Shown: positions 1-8,399 of the stretch, one piece after another | How the letters are laid out: each line of letters begins with the position of its first letter | Numbering within the stretch: the stretch's first letter is position 1 | Source: UBA1723 sp045641065 | GTDB taxonomy: Bacteria > Bacteroidota > Bacteroidia > Bacteroidales > Paludibacteraceae | DNA: 64,000 bases | Direction of reading: 5' to 3' | Assembly: GCA_045641065.1 (NCBI GenBank) | Contig: JAZUGF010000068.1 | Coordinates: 20,148 to 84,147, forward strand | Made by a program: the position numbers and the translations under genes | The notes under the pieces: generated by a model | Told to the model about the DNA's origin: nothing | The model's database searches: none | The model's input: the letters and a program-made list of their open reading frames with translations, nothing else

Positions 1-1149
1 TTTGCTGGATGTAAGTCTGTTACATATACAAAGAAGGCTGATTCTGCAATGGTCGACGTTGAAAACACAGCAGCGTTGTTCAACATTTGGACTGACTCAA
101 CAGTGGCTGTATATGGAGTTGATTCTACAAAGGCAAAAGATTATAATGGTATTTATTCGTTCTATACGTTAACTATTCCGGAGAAAGTCAGAATTGGCAA
201 CTCTGTCTACAGGGTAACTGGAATTGAGTATGGTGCGTTTGATTATAAGACACATATGATTGGTGTTGAAATCCCGTCGAGTGTTGAATATATGAATGCT
301 AATACATTTGCTTATTGTCCGGAGTTGAAAAGCATCAATGTCTCAGCAAACAATCAACACTTTTGCTCAATAGATGGAATTTTGTATAACAAAGACACTT
401 CAGTGGTTCTTTCTGCTCCAAGAGCAATGACTGGAGAAGTAGAACTTCCTTCTAGTGTGAATACGGTGGCTCATAGAGCATTTGCATATTGCGACAGTTT
501 GACTAAGATTGTTGTGCCAGCGAGTGTGGATAGCATTGGTGATTATGCATTTGCTTCTTACAACTCTTATGAGGTTGTGATTGACAATGAGGAAGAGAAA
601 ATATACAAGACTGGAGAGAATTCATTCTATGGAACCAACTCTGTAACATGGCTTAAGAATGATCCGTCGATCCTTGATGCCAAATATCTTCCATACACAT
701 TTACTGTTTTAGGAGATACAACTGCAGCGATTACAGGTTGTGTTAAGGACAGTATTTATGGTGCAGTCTCTATTCCTAGCAAAGTGCGAATCAATGGAAG
801 GAAATACGAGGTTAGAAGCATCGGTAGCTCTGTATTTGAAAAGTGTATTCGAATGACAAGTATAGAACTCCCTGAAAGTGTTCGTTACATTGAGAATGGG
901 GCATTCTCTGGATGCAGTGGTCTTACAAAGGTAGGCATACCACCATATCTTTATAGTGTTGGAGACGAGGCATTTGTTGACTGTTTAAATCTTATGCAGA
1001 TTGAACTTCCGTCGACAATTTATGAAATCGGTTCTCAGGCATTCGCTTACTGCAAGAAATTAAGCGTTGTAGTAAATAATAAAGAGGCTAACATGAAGGT
1101 CGGAAGTAACGCCTTCTACGGATGTGCTTCTGTGAAATTTATGGAGTAA
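1..1149 (+). CDS. BspA-like leucine-rich-repeat protein, 5'-truncated by the window edge
   Basis: The frame is open from base 1, so the beginning (signal peptide and first repeats) lies outside the window; 382 residues are visible. LRR_5-type units recur, with the pattern I-x-x-P-S-S-V-x-x-I-x-x-x-A-F-x-x-C-x-x-L, and they alternate with a second block of the form IPxKVxIxGxxYxVxxI. The protein ends with a block (DNxxEN...AFYGxxSVxF) that also closes the three other BspA-like proteins of this window. Family members are surface or secreted proteins used in adhesion and binding; no enzymatic motif is seen. It is followed by a good terminator. The function is inferred only from the repeat family. 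Confidence 0.85.
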   Translation, partial: FAGCKSVTYTKKADSAMVDVENTAALFNIWTDSTVAVYGVDSTKAKDYNGIYSFYTLTIPEKVRIGNSVYRVTGIEYGAFDYKTHMIGVEIPSSVEYMNANTFAYCPELKSINVSANNQHFCSIDGILYNKDTSVVLSAPRAMTGEVELPSSVNTVAHRAFAYCDSLTKIVVPASVDSIGDYAFASYNSYEVVIDNEEEKIYKTGENSFYGTNSVTWLKNDPSILDAKYLPYTFTVLGDTTAAITGCVKDSIYGAVSIPSKVRINGRKYEVRSIGSSVFEKCIRMTSIELPESVRYIENGAFSGCSGLTKVGIPPYLYSVGDEAFVDCLNLMQIELPSTIYEIGSQAFAYCKKLSVVVNNKEANMKVGSNAFYGCASVKFME

Positions 1150-1159
1150 AAATAAGATT

Positions 1160-1195
1160 TGCGAAGAGGCGACTAACGCTTCTTCGCATTTTTTT
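1160..1195 (+). terminator. Intrinsic terminator after the first BspA-like gene
   Basis: TGCGAAGA pairs with TCTTCGCA across a 13-base loop, followed directly by seven T. Confidence 0.85.
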
Positions 1196-1239
1196 AAATA
1201 GACAAAAGGATTTATTGACAAACAAGAATCGAATATATT

Positions 1240-2751
1240 ATGAAAAATAAACTACTTGCAATAATAGCTACATTGGCGGTTTGCTTTACTGTGTTCGCGG
1301 AAAGAAACATGTGTATCCATCTTGGCAAACAGACTGTAAGATACAATGTGTCCAATGTGGAAAGTATCTTTTATGAGGCTGTTGACTCTGTGGCAATAGA
1401 TACAGTTTATGTCACAAGATACATGAATGTCCGATTTCACGACCAAAAAATCAAAAGTTACAACGTGGATAAAGTGGTAGAGGTTTTCTACGAGAAAGTT
1501 GACTCAACTGCAATTGACGCATCCAACATACCATTGAAATTTAACATTACTTCAGATTCTACAGCGGAAGTTGTGGGATGTGATACTTCATATATAGATT
1601 CTGTCAACATTCCTGCAAAGGTATTGATTGATGGCTTGGCTTACGATGTGACAAGTATTGGAGTAGGTGCATTCTCAAATAATAAGAAACTACGTAAGTT
1701 AAACATCCCATCCTCACTTGCTGAAATCAAACTCATGGCAATTTCAAATTGTGACAGCCTAGTGGAAATCAATGTAGATATGGTCAACAGTAATTTCTCA
1801 TCCGTGAATGGAGTGTTGTATGACAAAAATAAGACTGAGTTGATATTGGTTCCTGATGCGTATAAAGATTCCGTAAAAATTCCATCAAGTGTGAAAAAGA
1901 TAGCTTATGGAGCATTGTTAGGAAAGTCAGGTGCTGATGTCGTTATATATAATTCCAGAAACGATGTGAATATGGAAAAAGCAGGAGGCGTTTCATGTAA
2001 ATCGTTGAAATTCGACGGATGTCCATTGCTGTTCGATGTATCAACCGATTCTACAAAAGCCACTGTCAAGAAAGATGCCATGCTTCACGATGCAATCAAA
2101 AAGGGAATGTATGGAGATTCCTTGGCAATACCAGCTGAACTGACAATGAACGGAAAAACTATTCCTGTCGTTGAAATTGACGCATGGACTTTTACTGAAA
2201 GTAAAGGTTTGAAATTTGTGGAGATGCCAAATATTGTTTCTATTGGAGAGTGTGCATTCATGTATACTAGCTTGGCAGATTTGAAGATGCCAGCTGTGGA
2301 AAGAATTGGAGCATTTGCGTTCCAAGGATGTGAATATTTGACAAACAAGATTGCAGGCGAGGATACTATAAGTTTGAATTTGCCATCAGTAGCTGTCATT
2401 GAAAATTACGCATTCGAGGGTTGTACAAAATTGTTGAGTGTTGAAATGCCTAAATTGACGACAATTGGAGAAGAGGCCTTTGCAGGATGCCAAAACTTAT
2501 CAAATGTAAAGATGCCTCAGGTTACAGAGATTGGAGCCTTCGCATTTCAGGGAAGTGGATTGACGAAGGTTGATCTGCCGTCGACTGTGATAAGCATCGG
2601 CTGTTTTGCATTTGATGATTGTAGTGAGGCAGAGATTACAATTGACAATTCAAAGGAAAATATCAAGTTATACGATTACGAATATAATGAATCTAGCATA
2701 GATGTAAGTGGTGCCTTTGGAGGTGTCAAGTCTGTGACTTGGATTAAATAA
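1240..2751 (+). CDS. Secreted BspA-like leucine-rich-repeat protein
   Basis: 503 residues. The first 20 residues (basic start, hydrophobic core, ending VFA) form a classic signal peptide without a lipobox. The segment QTVRYNVSNVESIFYE near residue 30 is followed by a second copy (KSYNVDKVVEVFYEKVDS) near residue 75, so the N-terminal cassette shared with other secreted proteins here is duplicated. The rest is LRR_5 repeats (P-x-V-x-x-I-G-x-x-A-F-x-G-C-x-x-L). The C-terminal cap ends GVKSVTWIK, as in the neighbouring paralog. Its role is probably surface binding; no catalytic motif is visible. A hexanucleotide array begins on the last base of its stop codon. Confidence 0.85.
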   Translation: MKNKLLAIIATLAVCFTVFAERNMCIHLGKQTVRYNVSNVESIFYEAVDSVAIDTVYVTRYMNVRFHDQKIKSYNVDKVVEVFYEKVDSTAIDASNIPLKFNITSDSTAEVVGCDTSYIDSVNIPAKVLIDGLAYDVTSIGVGAFSNNKKLRKLNIPSSLAEIKLMAISNCDSLVEINVDMVNSNFSSVNGVLYDKNKTELILVPDAYKDSVKIPSSVKKIAYGALLGKSGADVVIYNSRNDVNMEKAGGVSCKSLKFDGCPLLFDVSTDSTKATVKKDAMLHDAIKKGMYGDSLAIPAELTMNGKTIPVVEIDAWTFTESKGLKFVEMPNIVSIGECAFMYTSLADLKMPAVERIGAFAFQGCEYLTNKIAGEDTISLNLPSVAVIENYAFEGCTKLLSVEMPKLTTIGEEAFAGCQNLSNVKMPQVTEIGAFAFQGSGLTKVDLPSTVISIGCFAFDDCSEAEITIDNSKENIKLYDYEYNESSIDVSGAFGGVKSVTWIK

Positions 2752-2822
2752 CGAAGACGAAAACGAAGACGAAAACGAAGACGAAGACGAAGACGAAGAC
2801 GAAGACGAAGACGAAAACAAAG
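2751..2822 (+). repeat. Hexanucleotide array (ACGAAG/ACGAAA), 12 units
   Basis: Eleven perfect ACGAAR units and one ACAAAG unit start on the last A of the TAA stop codon and run directly into a hairpin. Two similar arrays lie at 5058-5165 and 50519-50578, also just after stop codons. Apparent reading frames through the array (Lys-Thr repeats) are artefacts of the hexamer. Confidence 0.95.
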
Positions 2823-2848
2823 GGATGGGCAATGCTCATCTCTTTGTT
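2816..2848 (+). terminator. Hairpin after hexamer array
   Basis: AACAAAGGGATGGGC pairs with GCTCATCTCTTTGTT (two G-U pairs) around a 3-base loop. It lacks a T tract, so termination here is plausible but not certain. Confidence 0.55.
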
Positions 2849-2884
2849 GTGTCGGCAAAGAGGATTTGACATTTTTTTTGAAAA

Positions 2885-2892
2885 TATTTTTG
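2885..2892 (+). promoter_or_regulatory. Candidate -7 element TATTTTTG for the 2989 gene
   Basis: The octamer matches the Bacteroidetes TAnnTTTG consensus. A TTTG at 2865-2868 is 16 bp upstream, shorter than the usual 19-21, so this is only a candidate. It implies a 5' leader of about 90 bases. Confidence 0.4.
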
Positions 2893-2988
2893 GAGTTATC
2901 TATTTAATTTCTAATTTAGGAGAAGTATTGTCATAGAGACAAGAAAAAGGATTTAAAAGGAAATTTTGGACTAATAAAAACAAAGCTT

Positions 2989-5058
2989 ATGAGAAATAAA
3001 CTACTAGCTTTAGCAGCAATGTCGGCAACATGTTTGTCGTTGTCTGCAACAAAAAACATGTGCGTTGAGTTGAAAAACGGACAAATCATCAGATATGACG
3101 TGGAGAAGGTAGGACAGGTATTCTATGAGAATATCGGAGGCGATCCTGTTGTCAACCCTATCCCTGAAGATACAGCTGCTGTAGGAGCATTTGCTACCGG
3201 ACTTGAATTCAAACTTGTATCAGGTACTACAGTCAGTGTGTCTGGTGTAAAGGCTAATCATCCAGCTGAGATCACTATCCCATACAAAGTCAAAATAGAT
3301 GGGGATGTGTTTACTGTAGTAGGCATTGAGGGTAAAGCATTCGCTGGGTCTGATGTGACTAGTGTGACAATTCCGTCGAGTGTAAAAAGCATTGATAATT
3401 ATGCATTTTATAATTGCTCAGCATTGACAAGTGTGACAATTCCGTCGAGTGTCACAAGCATCGGTGAGGGTGCATTTTATGAATGTTCTAAATTAAAGAA
3501 TGTGACAGTGCCTTCAAGTGTCACTAAGATTGGAACAGATGCGTTTGATTCTTGCAAAAATCTTGATCTAGTCATCTATAACTCAAGAGACATAGTTGAA
3601 CTTGGTAAAGATCCTTTTACAGGAACTAAGTCGGTAGTGTTTAAGGGCGACGACCCATCTTGGGTGCAGGTATCAAACACACCTTTGAAGTTTAAGACTT
3701 TGACATCTTCTACTGTCTCTGTTATAAAAGACGACGCGTATTCAAAACTTGATTCTGTAAATATCCCTGCAAAAGTCATCATCGAAGGTTTGGCTTACGA
3801 TGTAGTATCTATTGCAGATTATGCATTTAGTGGATGTGAAAATTTGTCTGACGTACAAATTCCGTCGACGGTGACAAGCATAGAATACGCTTTTTCAGGG
3901 TGTGAGAAACTTAATGCGGTAATCGACAACACAAGAAAGAATGTGAAGATTAGTGATAATGCGTTTGTAGGATGTAAGAGCGTGAGATTTACAAAAGACG
4001 CTGCGATTACTGATTCAACTGTTGTTGATGTATTGACATACTCTTCATTACTTTTTAGAATCAATTCGGATTCCTTGTCTGCTGCTGTAACTTCTTATAA
4101 TTATAATAGAGAGGATTCAATTGTCACTATCCCTTCTAAAGTGTTGGTCAATGGAGATGTGTATCTAGTAACAAGAATTGATATGCATGTGTTTAGTGAT
4201 AATGGATTATTGCAAAGTGTCACTATTCCATCTACTATCACAGAAATAGGAGAAATGGCATTTGCCTATAGTCCTGTGACAAACTTCAATGTGGACCCAG
4301 ATAATCAATATTTTTCATCTGAGGGTGGTGTCTTGTATAATAAAGATAAGACAGCATTGATTTGCGTCGGTGGAGGCGTTGAAGGAGAATTGATTATTCC
4401 GTCGAGCGTGGAGGTGATTAAAGAATTTGCAATTATGAATTGCTATTATTTGACTAAAATAGTGATTCCATCAAGTGTGAAAGTTATAGAAGGAAATCCT
4501 TATGGTGGTGGGTGGTGGAATGTAGATGTTGTCATAGACAATTCAAGAAGCAATATTGCAATCTATCCAGGAGAGACATTCTATGGTACTCGTTCAATAA
4601 CCTTCACAGGCAGTCCATTGCTATTCGGCCTTAACTCTGATTCGACTGGTGCTGTGGTGATGAATGATATGATTAATATGCAAGTAGAAGGTAGATTAGA
4701 CTCAGATACTTTGATTATACCATCTGAGGTAGAGATCAATGGAAAGGTTTATCCTGTGACAAGCATTGGATATGTTGCATTTGGAGGAAGTTATGGTTTG
4801 ACAAGTGTGGAGATTCCATCGAGTGTCACAAGCATTGGATATGGTGCATTTCAAAATTGTTATAATTTGACAAGCGTGGAGATTCCGTCAAGTGTCACAA
4901 GCATTGGAAGTTATGCATTTGGTTGGTGCGAGAATGCTGAAATCACAATTGATAATTCGGAGGAAAATATCAAATTCTACAATTCAAGTGATAAGGAGAC
5001 AACCATGGCTGGAAGTGATGCTTTCTATGGTGTCAAGTCTGTGACATGGCTAAAATAA
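2989..5058 (+). CDS. Secreted BspA-like leucine-rich-repeat protein (large)
   Basis: 689 residues with a signal peptide (residues 1-20, ending LSLSA). Residues about 23-48 are the shared N-terminal cassette (LKNGQIIRYDVEKVGQVFYE). LRR_5 units follow; several neighbouring units are almost identical at DNA level (for example around 3350-3470 and 4800-4920), which makes them prone to recombination. Three internal blocks of the form (V/I)xIPxKVxIxGxxYxVxxI separate the LRR groups. The C-terminal cap ends GVKSVTWLK. It is the longest of four paralogs in the window and is probably exported to the cell surface; no T9SS tail is recognisable, so the C-terminal cap may be an alternative retention signal (inference). 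Confidence 0.87.
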   Translation: MRNKLLALAAMSATCLSLSATKNMCVELKNGQIIRYDVEKVGQVFYENIGGDPVVNPIPEDTAAVGAFATGLEFKLVSGTTVSVSGVKANHPAEITIPYKVKIDGDVFTVVGIEGKAFAGSDVTSVTIPSSVKSIDNYAFYNCSALTSVTIPSSVTSIGEGAFYECSKLKNVTVPSSVTKIGTDAFDSCKNLDLVIYNSRDIVELGKDPFTGTKSVVFKGDDPSWVQVSNTPLKFKTLTSSTVSVIKDDAYSKLDSVNIPAKVIIEGLAYDVVSIADYAFSGCENLSDVQIPSTVTSIEYAFSGCEKLNAVIDNTRKNVKISDNAFVGCKSVRFTKDAAITDSTVVDVLTYSSLLFRINSDSLSAAVTSYNYNREDSIVTIPSKVLVNGDVYLVTRIDMHVFSDNGLLQSVTIPSTITEIGEMAFAYSPVTNFNVDPDNQYFSSEGGVLYNKDKTALICVGGGVEGELIIPSSVEVIKEFAIMNCYYLTKIVIPSSVKVIEGNPYGGGWWNVDVVIDNSRSNIAIYPGETFYGTRSITFTGSPLLFGLNSDSTGAVVMNDMINMQVEGRLDSDTLIIPSEVEINGKVYPVTSIGYVAFGGSYGLTSVEIPSSVTSIGYGAFQNCYNLTSVEIPSSVTSIGSYAFGWCENAEITIDNSEENIKFYNSSDKETTMAGSDAFYGVKSVTWLK

Positions 5059-5165
5059 CGAAGACGAAAACGAAAACGAAGACGAAAACGAAGACGAAAA
5101 CAAAGACGAAAACGAAGACGAAAACGAAGACGAAGACGAAAACGAAGACGAAAACGAAAACGAAG
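5058..5165 (+). repeat. Hexanucleotide array (ACGAAG/ACGAAA), 18 units
   Basis: Eighteen hexamers, seventeen ACGAAR and one ACAAAG, starting on the last base of the upstream stop codon. It is the longest of three such arrays in the window. Confidence 0.95.
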
Positions 5166-5187
5166 GGATGGGCGATGCTCGTCCCTT
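5163..5187 (+). terminator. Hairpin after hexamer array
   Basis: AAGGGATGGGC pairs with GCTCGTCCCTT (G-U pairs included) around GAT. The sequence resembles the hairpin after the first array, so array plus hairpin were probably copied together. Confidence 0.55.
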
Positions 5188-5234
5188 TGTTGTGTTGGTC
5201 TGCGTGGTGTCGGTGGCGTGTGTTGTAAACAAAA

Positions 5235-5264
5235 AAAGACGTTGCATTGATTTGCAACGTCTTT
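5235..5264 (-). terminator. Terminator for the acetate kinase operon
   Basis: AAAGACGTTGCA and TGCAACGTCTTT form a perfect 12-bp stem with a 6-base loop; on the minus strand it is followed by a run of T. It lies between convergent genes. Confidence 0.8.
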
Positions 5265-5291
5265 GTACCCCAGAAGGGTGAAGGGTATGAA

Positions 5292-5312
5292 AGACGCGAG
5301 GATCTCGCGTCT
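5292..5312. repeat. AGACG-family palindrome
   Basis: AGACGCGAG/CTCGCGTCT around GAT, followed by CTAC. It is one of about eleven similar hairpins scattered between genes in this window. Confidence 0.7.
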
Positions 5313-5319
5313 CTACGAT

Positions 5320-6516
5320 TTACTTTACAAGCTCAAGAGTATCCTTTGCGATCATGTACTCCTCGTCTGTAGGCACTACAAGAACCTTAACCTTTGATGA
5401 TGGAGTTGAAATTACCTTCTCTACGCCTCCTGCAGCCTTGTTGGCAGCGTCGTCGATCTCTACACCAAGATAACCGAACTTATCGCAGCATAGCTGACGG
5501 ATTGTAGCCTGGTTCTCACCGATTCCTCCTGTGAATACCAAGATGTCAAGACCACCAAGAACAGCTGTGTATGAACCGATGAACTTGCGTACACGGTAAA
5601 CGAACATGTCTCTTGCAAGTGTTGCACGCTCGTTGCCACTATTGATTCCAGCCTCGACGTCGCGCATATCCTGAGAAATGCCAGAGATTCCCTTCAAACC
5701 ACTCTCCTTGTTAAGGATGTTATTGATTGCTGGAATATCAAGTTTGTTACGCTCCATCAAGTATGTGATAGCACCTGTGTCGATATCACCACAACGTGTA
5801 CCCATTACAAGTCCCTCAAGTGGAGTCAATCCCATTGATGTGTCTACGCTCTTACCGTCCTTGATAGCTGAGATAGAACCACCGTTACCGATGTGGCAAG
5901 TGATCATCTTTGTGCCCTCTGGCTTCATGCCAAGGATCTCCAATGTGCGAGCAGATACATATCTGTGACTAGTTCCGTGGAAACCATATCTACGAACACC
6001 ATCCTTCTTGTAATACTCGTAAGGAAGAGCGTACATATAAGCCTCTGCTGGCATTGTCTGGTGGAACGCAGTATCGAACACTGCAACCTGAGGAACGTTA
6101 GGTAGCTCAGCTGTAACAGCCTCGATACCCTTTAGGTTAGCAGGGTTGTGAAGCGGTGCAAGTGGAGCACACGCCTTGATGTTATCGATAACATCCTTTG
6201 TGATTAGTACAGATTTGTTGAATTTCTCGCCTCCATGTACGACGCGGTGACCTACAGCCTCGATCTCTGATAGATTCTTGATAGCACCGTCTTCCTTAGA
6301 CTGAAGAACCTTAAGAATCAACTCAATACCAGCTGTGTGCTCTGGAATTTCGCAATCAATTTGTTTTTTCTCACCCGATGGAGTCTTATACTTCAAGAAT
6401 GAATCTTTCAAGCCGATTTTTTCAACTCCTCCCGACGCAAGTGTGTCGTTCTTTGGCATGTCGATCAATTTGTACTTAATTGACGAACTACCGCAGTTTA
6501 GTACTAAAATTTTCAT
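5320..6516 (-). CDS. ackA: Acetate kinase
   Basis: 398 residues, the normal length for AckA. It makes ATP and acetate from acetyl phosphate and ADP in the cytosol, the last step of fermentative acetate production. Visible family motifs are the N-terminal phosphate-binding LNCGSSSIKYKL, the substrate region HRVVHGGEKF, HIGNGGSISAIKDGKSVDTS with the metal and phosphate contacts, and FTGGIGENQ near the end. It follows pta on the same strand with a 58-bp gap, so the two form the standard Pta-AckA pathway and probably one operon. Two hairpins downstream end transcription. Confidence 0.97.
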   Translation of the reverse strand: MKILVLNCGSSSIKYKLIDMPKNDTLASGGVEKIGLKDSFLKYKTPSGEKKQIDCEIPEHTAGIELILKVLQSKEDGAIKNLSEIEAVGHRVVHGGEKFNKSVLITKDVIDNIKACAPLAPLHNPANLKGIEAVTAELPNVPQVAVFDTAFHQTMPAEAYMYALPYEYYKKDGVRRYGFHGTSHRYVSARTLEILGMKPEGTKMITCHIGNGGSISAIKDGKSVDTSMGLTPLEGLVMGTRCGDIDTGAITYLMERNKLDIPAINNILNKESGLKGISGISQDMRDVEAGINSGNERATLARDMFVYRVRKFIGSYTAVLGGLDILVFTGGIGENQATIRQLCCDKFGYLGVEIDDAANKAAGGVEKVISTPSSKVKVLVVPTDEEYMIAKDTLELVK

Positions 6517-6574
6517 GTATTGTTTTTTGTTATGAAATGTTGTAGACGCGAATTACGCCTACAACATTAGATTA

Positions 6575-7585
6575 TTATTGTTTTGCAGCAATAGCCTGGT
6601 TTGCTGTAATTGCAATCATCTTAACTACGTCCTCAACTGAGCAACCGCGTGAAAGGTCGTTCACTGGAGCTGCAAGACCCTGAAGGATTGGTCCAAGAGC
6701 CTCTGCACCAGCAAGACGCTGAACAAGCTTGTAACCGATGTTTCCAGCCTCAAGTGAAGGGAATACCAATACGTTAGCCTGACCTGCGACGTCGCTACCT
6801 GGAGCCTTGCTCTTAGCTACGCTTGGCACAAGAGCTGCGTCTGCCTGAAGCTCTGCATCGATCTTCAAATCAGGAGCGTACTCCTTAGCGAACTTACCTG
6901 CCTCGATAACCTTGTCTACTGTCTCGTGCTTTGCTGAACCCTTAGTAGAGAAGCTCATGATAGCAACCTTAGGCTCGTCGAAACCGAAGATAGACTTAGC
7001 TGTACCTGCACTGACAACAGCGATGCTTCCAAGCTCCTCAGCTGTTGGAACTGGAGTTGCTGCACAGTCGGCGAATAGCAACATACCGTCGTGACCGTAT
7101 GTCTTATCCTTGAAGATCATAAGGAATGCACCGCTCACACACTTAGCACCCTGACGAGTCTTGATGATCTGGAATGCAGGACGAAGCACGTTACCAGTAT
7201 AGTTCTTAGCACCTGCAACCTCACCATCAGCGTCACCAGCCTTAACTAGCAAACAAGCCAAGTATAGAGGATCCTTTACAAGCTCAACTGCCTGCTCAGG
7301 CTGCAAGCCCTTACGCTGACGAAGCTGAAGCAATAGGTCGATATATTTCTGGCTGTTTGGATTGTTCTCAGGGTCGATGATAGTAGCCTTTGAGATATTC
7401 TTTAGTCCGAACTCTGAAGCCAATTTGTTGATCTCGTTAGGGTTTCCTAACAAGATGATGTCTGCAACACCCTCTGCCAAAATCTGGTCAGCGGCCTTGA
7501 TTGTACGCTCTTCTGTTCCTTCAGGAAGAACGATGCGCTGCTTGTTCTGCTTAGCGCGAGCAATAATACTGTCTAGAATTGCCAT
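6575..7585 (-). CDS. pta: Phosphate acetyltransferase
   Basis: 336 residues, the short single-domain form of Pta without the N-terminal regulatory domain found in the enterobacterial enzyme. It interconverts acetyl-CoA and acetyl phosphate. Seen in the sequence: GTEERTIKAADQILAEGVADIILLGNP near the start, the conserved GDADGEVAGA, and SKAPGSDVAGQANVLVFPSLEAGNIGYK typical of the PTA/PTB family. It lies immediately upstream of ackA on the same strand. A 20-bp palindrome separates it from purE. Confidence 0.96.
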   Translation of the reverse strand: MAILDSIIARAKQNKQRIVLPEGTEERTIKAADQILAEGVADIILLGNPNEINKLASEFGLKNISKATIIDPENNPNSQKYIDLLLQLRQRKGLQPEQAVELVKDPLYLACLLVKAGDADGEVAGAKNYTGNVLRPAFQIIKTRQGAKCVSGAFLMIFKDKTYGHDGMLLFADCAATPVPTAEELGSIAVVSAGTAKSIFGFDEPKVAIMSFSTKGSAKHETVDKVIEAGKFAKEYAPDLKIDAELQADAALVPSVAKSKAPGSDVAGQANVLVFPSLEAGNIGYKLVQRLAGAEALGPILQGLAAPVNDLSRGCSVEDVVKMIAITANQAIAAKQ

Positions 7586-7625
7586 ATCTGTAAAATCTTA
7601 TATTTCGATGAATAGAAAATTTGTC

Positions 7626-7645
7626 CAGACGGTTGTGACCGTCTG
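7626..7645 (-). terminator. Hairpin between purE and pta
   Basis: CAGACGGT/ACCGTCTG with a 4-base loop lies just after the purE stop on the minus strand. The T tract is poor, so it may be attenuation or a member of the AGACG palindrome family rather than a full terminator. Confidence 0.5.
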
Positions 7646-7652
7646 CACTTGA

Positions 7653-8165
7653 CTAATTAGTTTTGAATTTGAATTGTACCTTAGCCAACTCCTCGTTAGC
7701 CTTGACAATCTTACTCTTCAAACCAGCCTTGTGAGCCTTAACCTTCTCTGCCACAGCTTTGTCGCTCAATGCGATCATTTGTGCTGCAAGGATACCTGCG
7801 TTCATAGCACCGTTGATGCCGACTGTCGCAACTGGAATTCCAGGAGGCATCTGTACGATTGAAAGAAGAGCGTCCATACCCTCAAGTGTAGATGCGATAG
7901 GAACACCAATCACTGGAACTGATGTCTGTGCTGCGATCACACCTGGCAATGCTGCTGCCATACCTGCTGCTGCGATAATCACCTTGATGCCACGTGACTC
8001 AGCGTTTGTGGCGAAACTCTCAACTTCAGATGGAGTACGGTGTGCGGAAAGAGCGTTGATCTCGAACGGAATCTCAAACTCGTCAAGAATCTTAGCGGCC
8101 TTCTCCATGATTGGCAGGTCTGATGTGCTGCCCATTATGATACTTACCTGTGGATTCATTATCAT
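7653..8165 (-). CDS. purE: N5-carboxyaminoimidazole ribonucleotide mutase (class I PurE)
   Basis: 170 residues, normal for class I PurE. It converts N5-CAIR to CAIR in de novo purine synthesis. The phosphate-binding GSTSDLPIMEKA, the conserved SAHRTP and AAGMAAALPGVIAAQTSVPVIGVP are all present. The ATG at 8163-8165 is preceded by an in-frame candidate only two codons away, so the exact start could shift by a residue or two. No purK is adjacent. A divergent -7 element lies at 8237-8244. Confidence 0.95.
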   Translation of the reverse strand: MIMNPQVSIIMGSTSDLPIMEKAAKILDEFEIPFEINALSAHRTPSEVESFATNAESRGIKVIIAAAGMAAALPGVIAAQTSVPVIGVPIASTLEGMDALLSIVQMPPGIPVATVGINGAMNAGILAAQMIALSDKAVAEKVKAHKAGLKSKIVKANEELAKVQFKFKTN

Positions 8166-8399
8166 TCACTAATTTGTTAATTTTTAGACACACGTCCGTG
8201 TGTCTCTACATGTCTTTTCACTACACGCTTATTCTGCAAAGATAAATCTTTTTACATTATCTCCCAACTCTTGTAATTAAAATTCCAACTTTGTGTTTTT
8301 GACTCTCCTTTTCGCAAAAAAAATATAGATTCTTTAAGAAAATAAAACTATTTTTGCACAAAATAGGCTAATTATAGATGTAGAATAAATTTAACGGTT
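8166..8399. promoter_or_regulatory. Divergent promoter region between purE and glnS
   Basis: It holds a palindrome AGACACACG/CGTGTGTCT at 8187-8206 (in the purE leader), a minus-strand -7 element TATCTTTG at 8237-8244 facing purE, and a plus-strand TATTTTTG at 8349-8356 facing glnS. No open frame is convincing. No purine riboswitch-like fold was recognised. Confidence 0.55.

Noticed and set aside
2751..2822. CRISPR-like periodic repeat
   Set aside because: The unit is 6 bp with no unique spacers and there are no cas genes; this is a microsatellite-type array.
5033..5257. Long open frames through the hexamer array, encoding Lys-Thr or Phe-Val/Ser-Phe repeats on both strands
   Set aside because: They follow from a stop-free hexamer in every frame, have no start-site support, and lie after a stop codon and before a hairpin.
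7759..8172. 137-codon plus-strand frame opposite purE
   Set aside because: It mirrors the conserved PurE sequence on the other strand; codon-position shadow.
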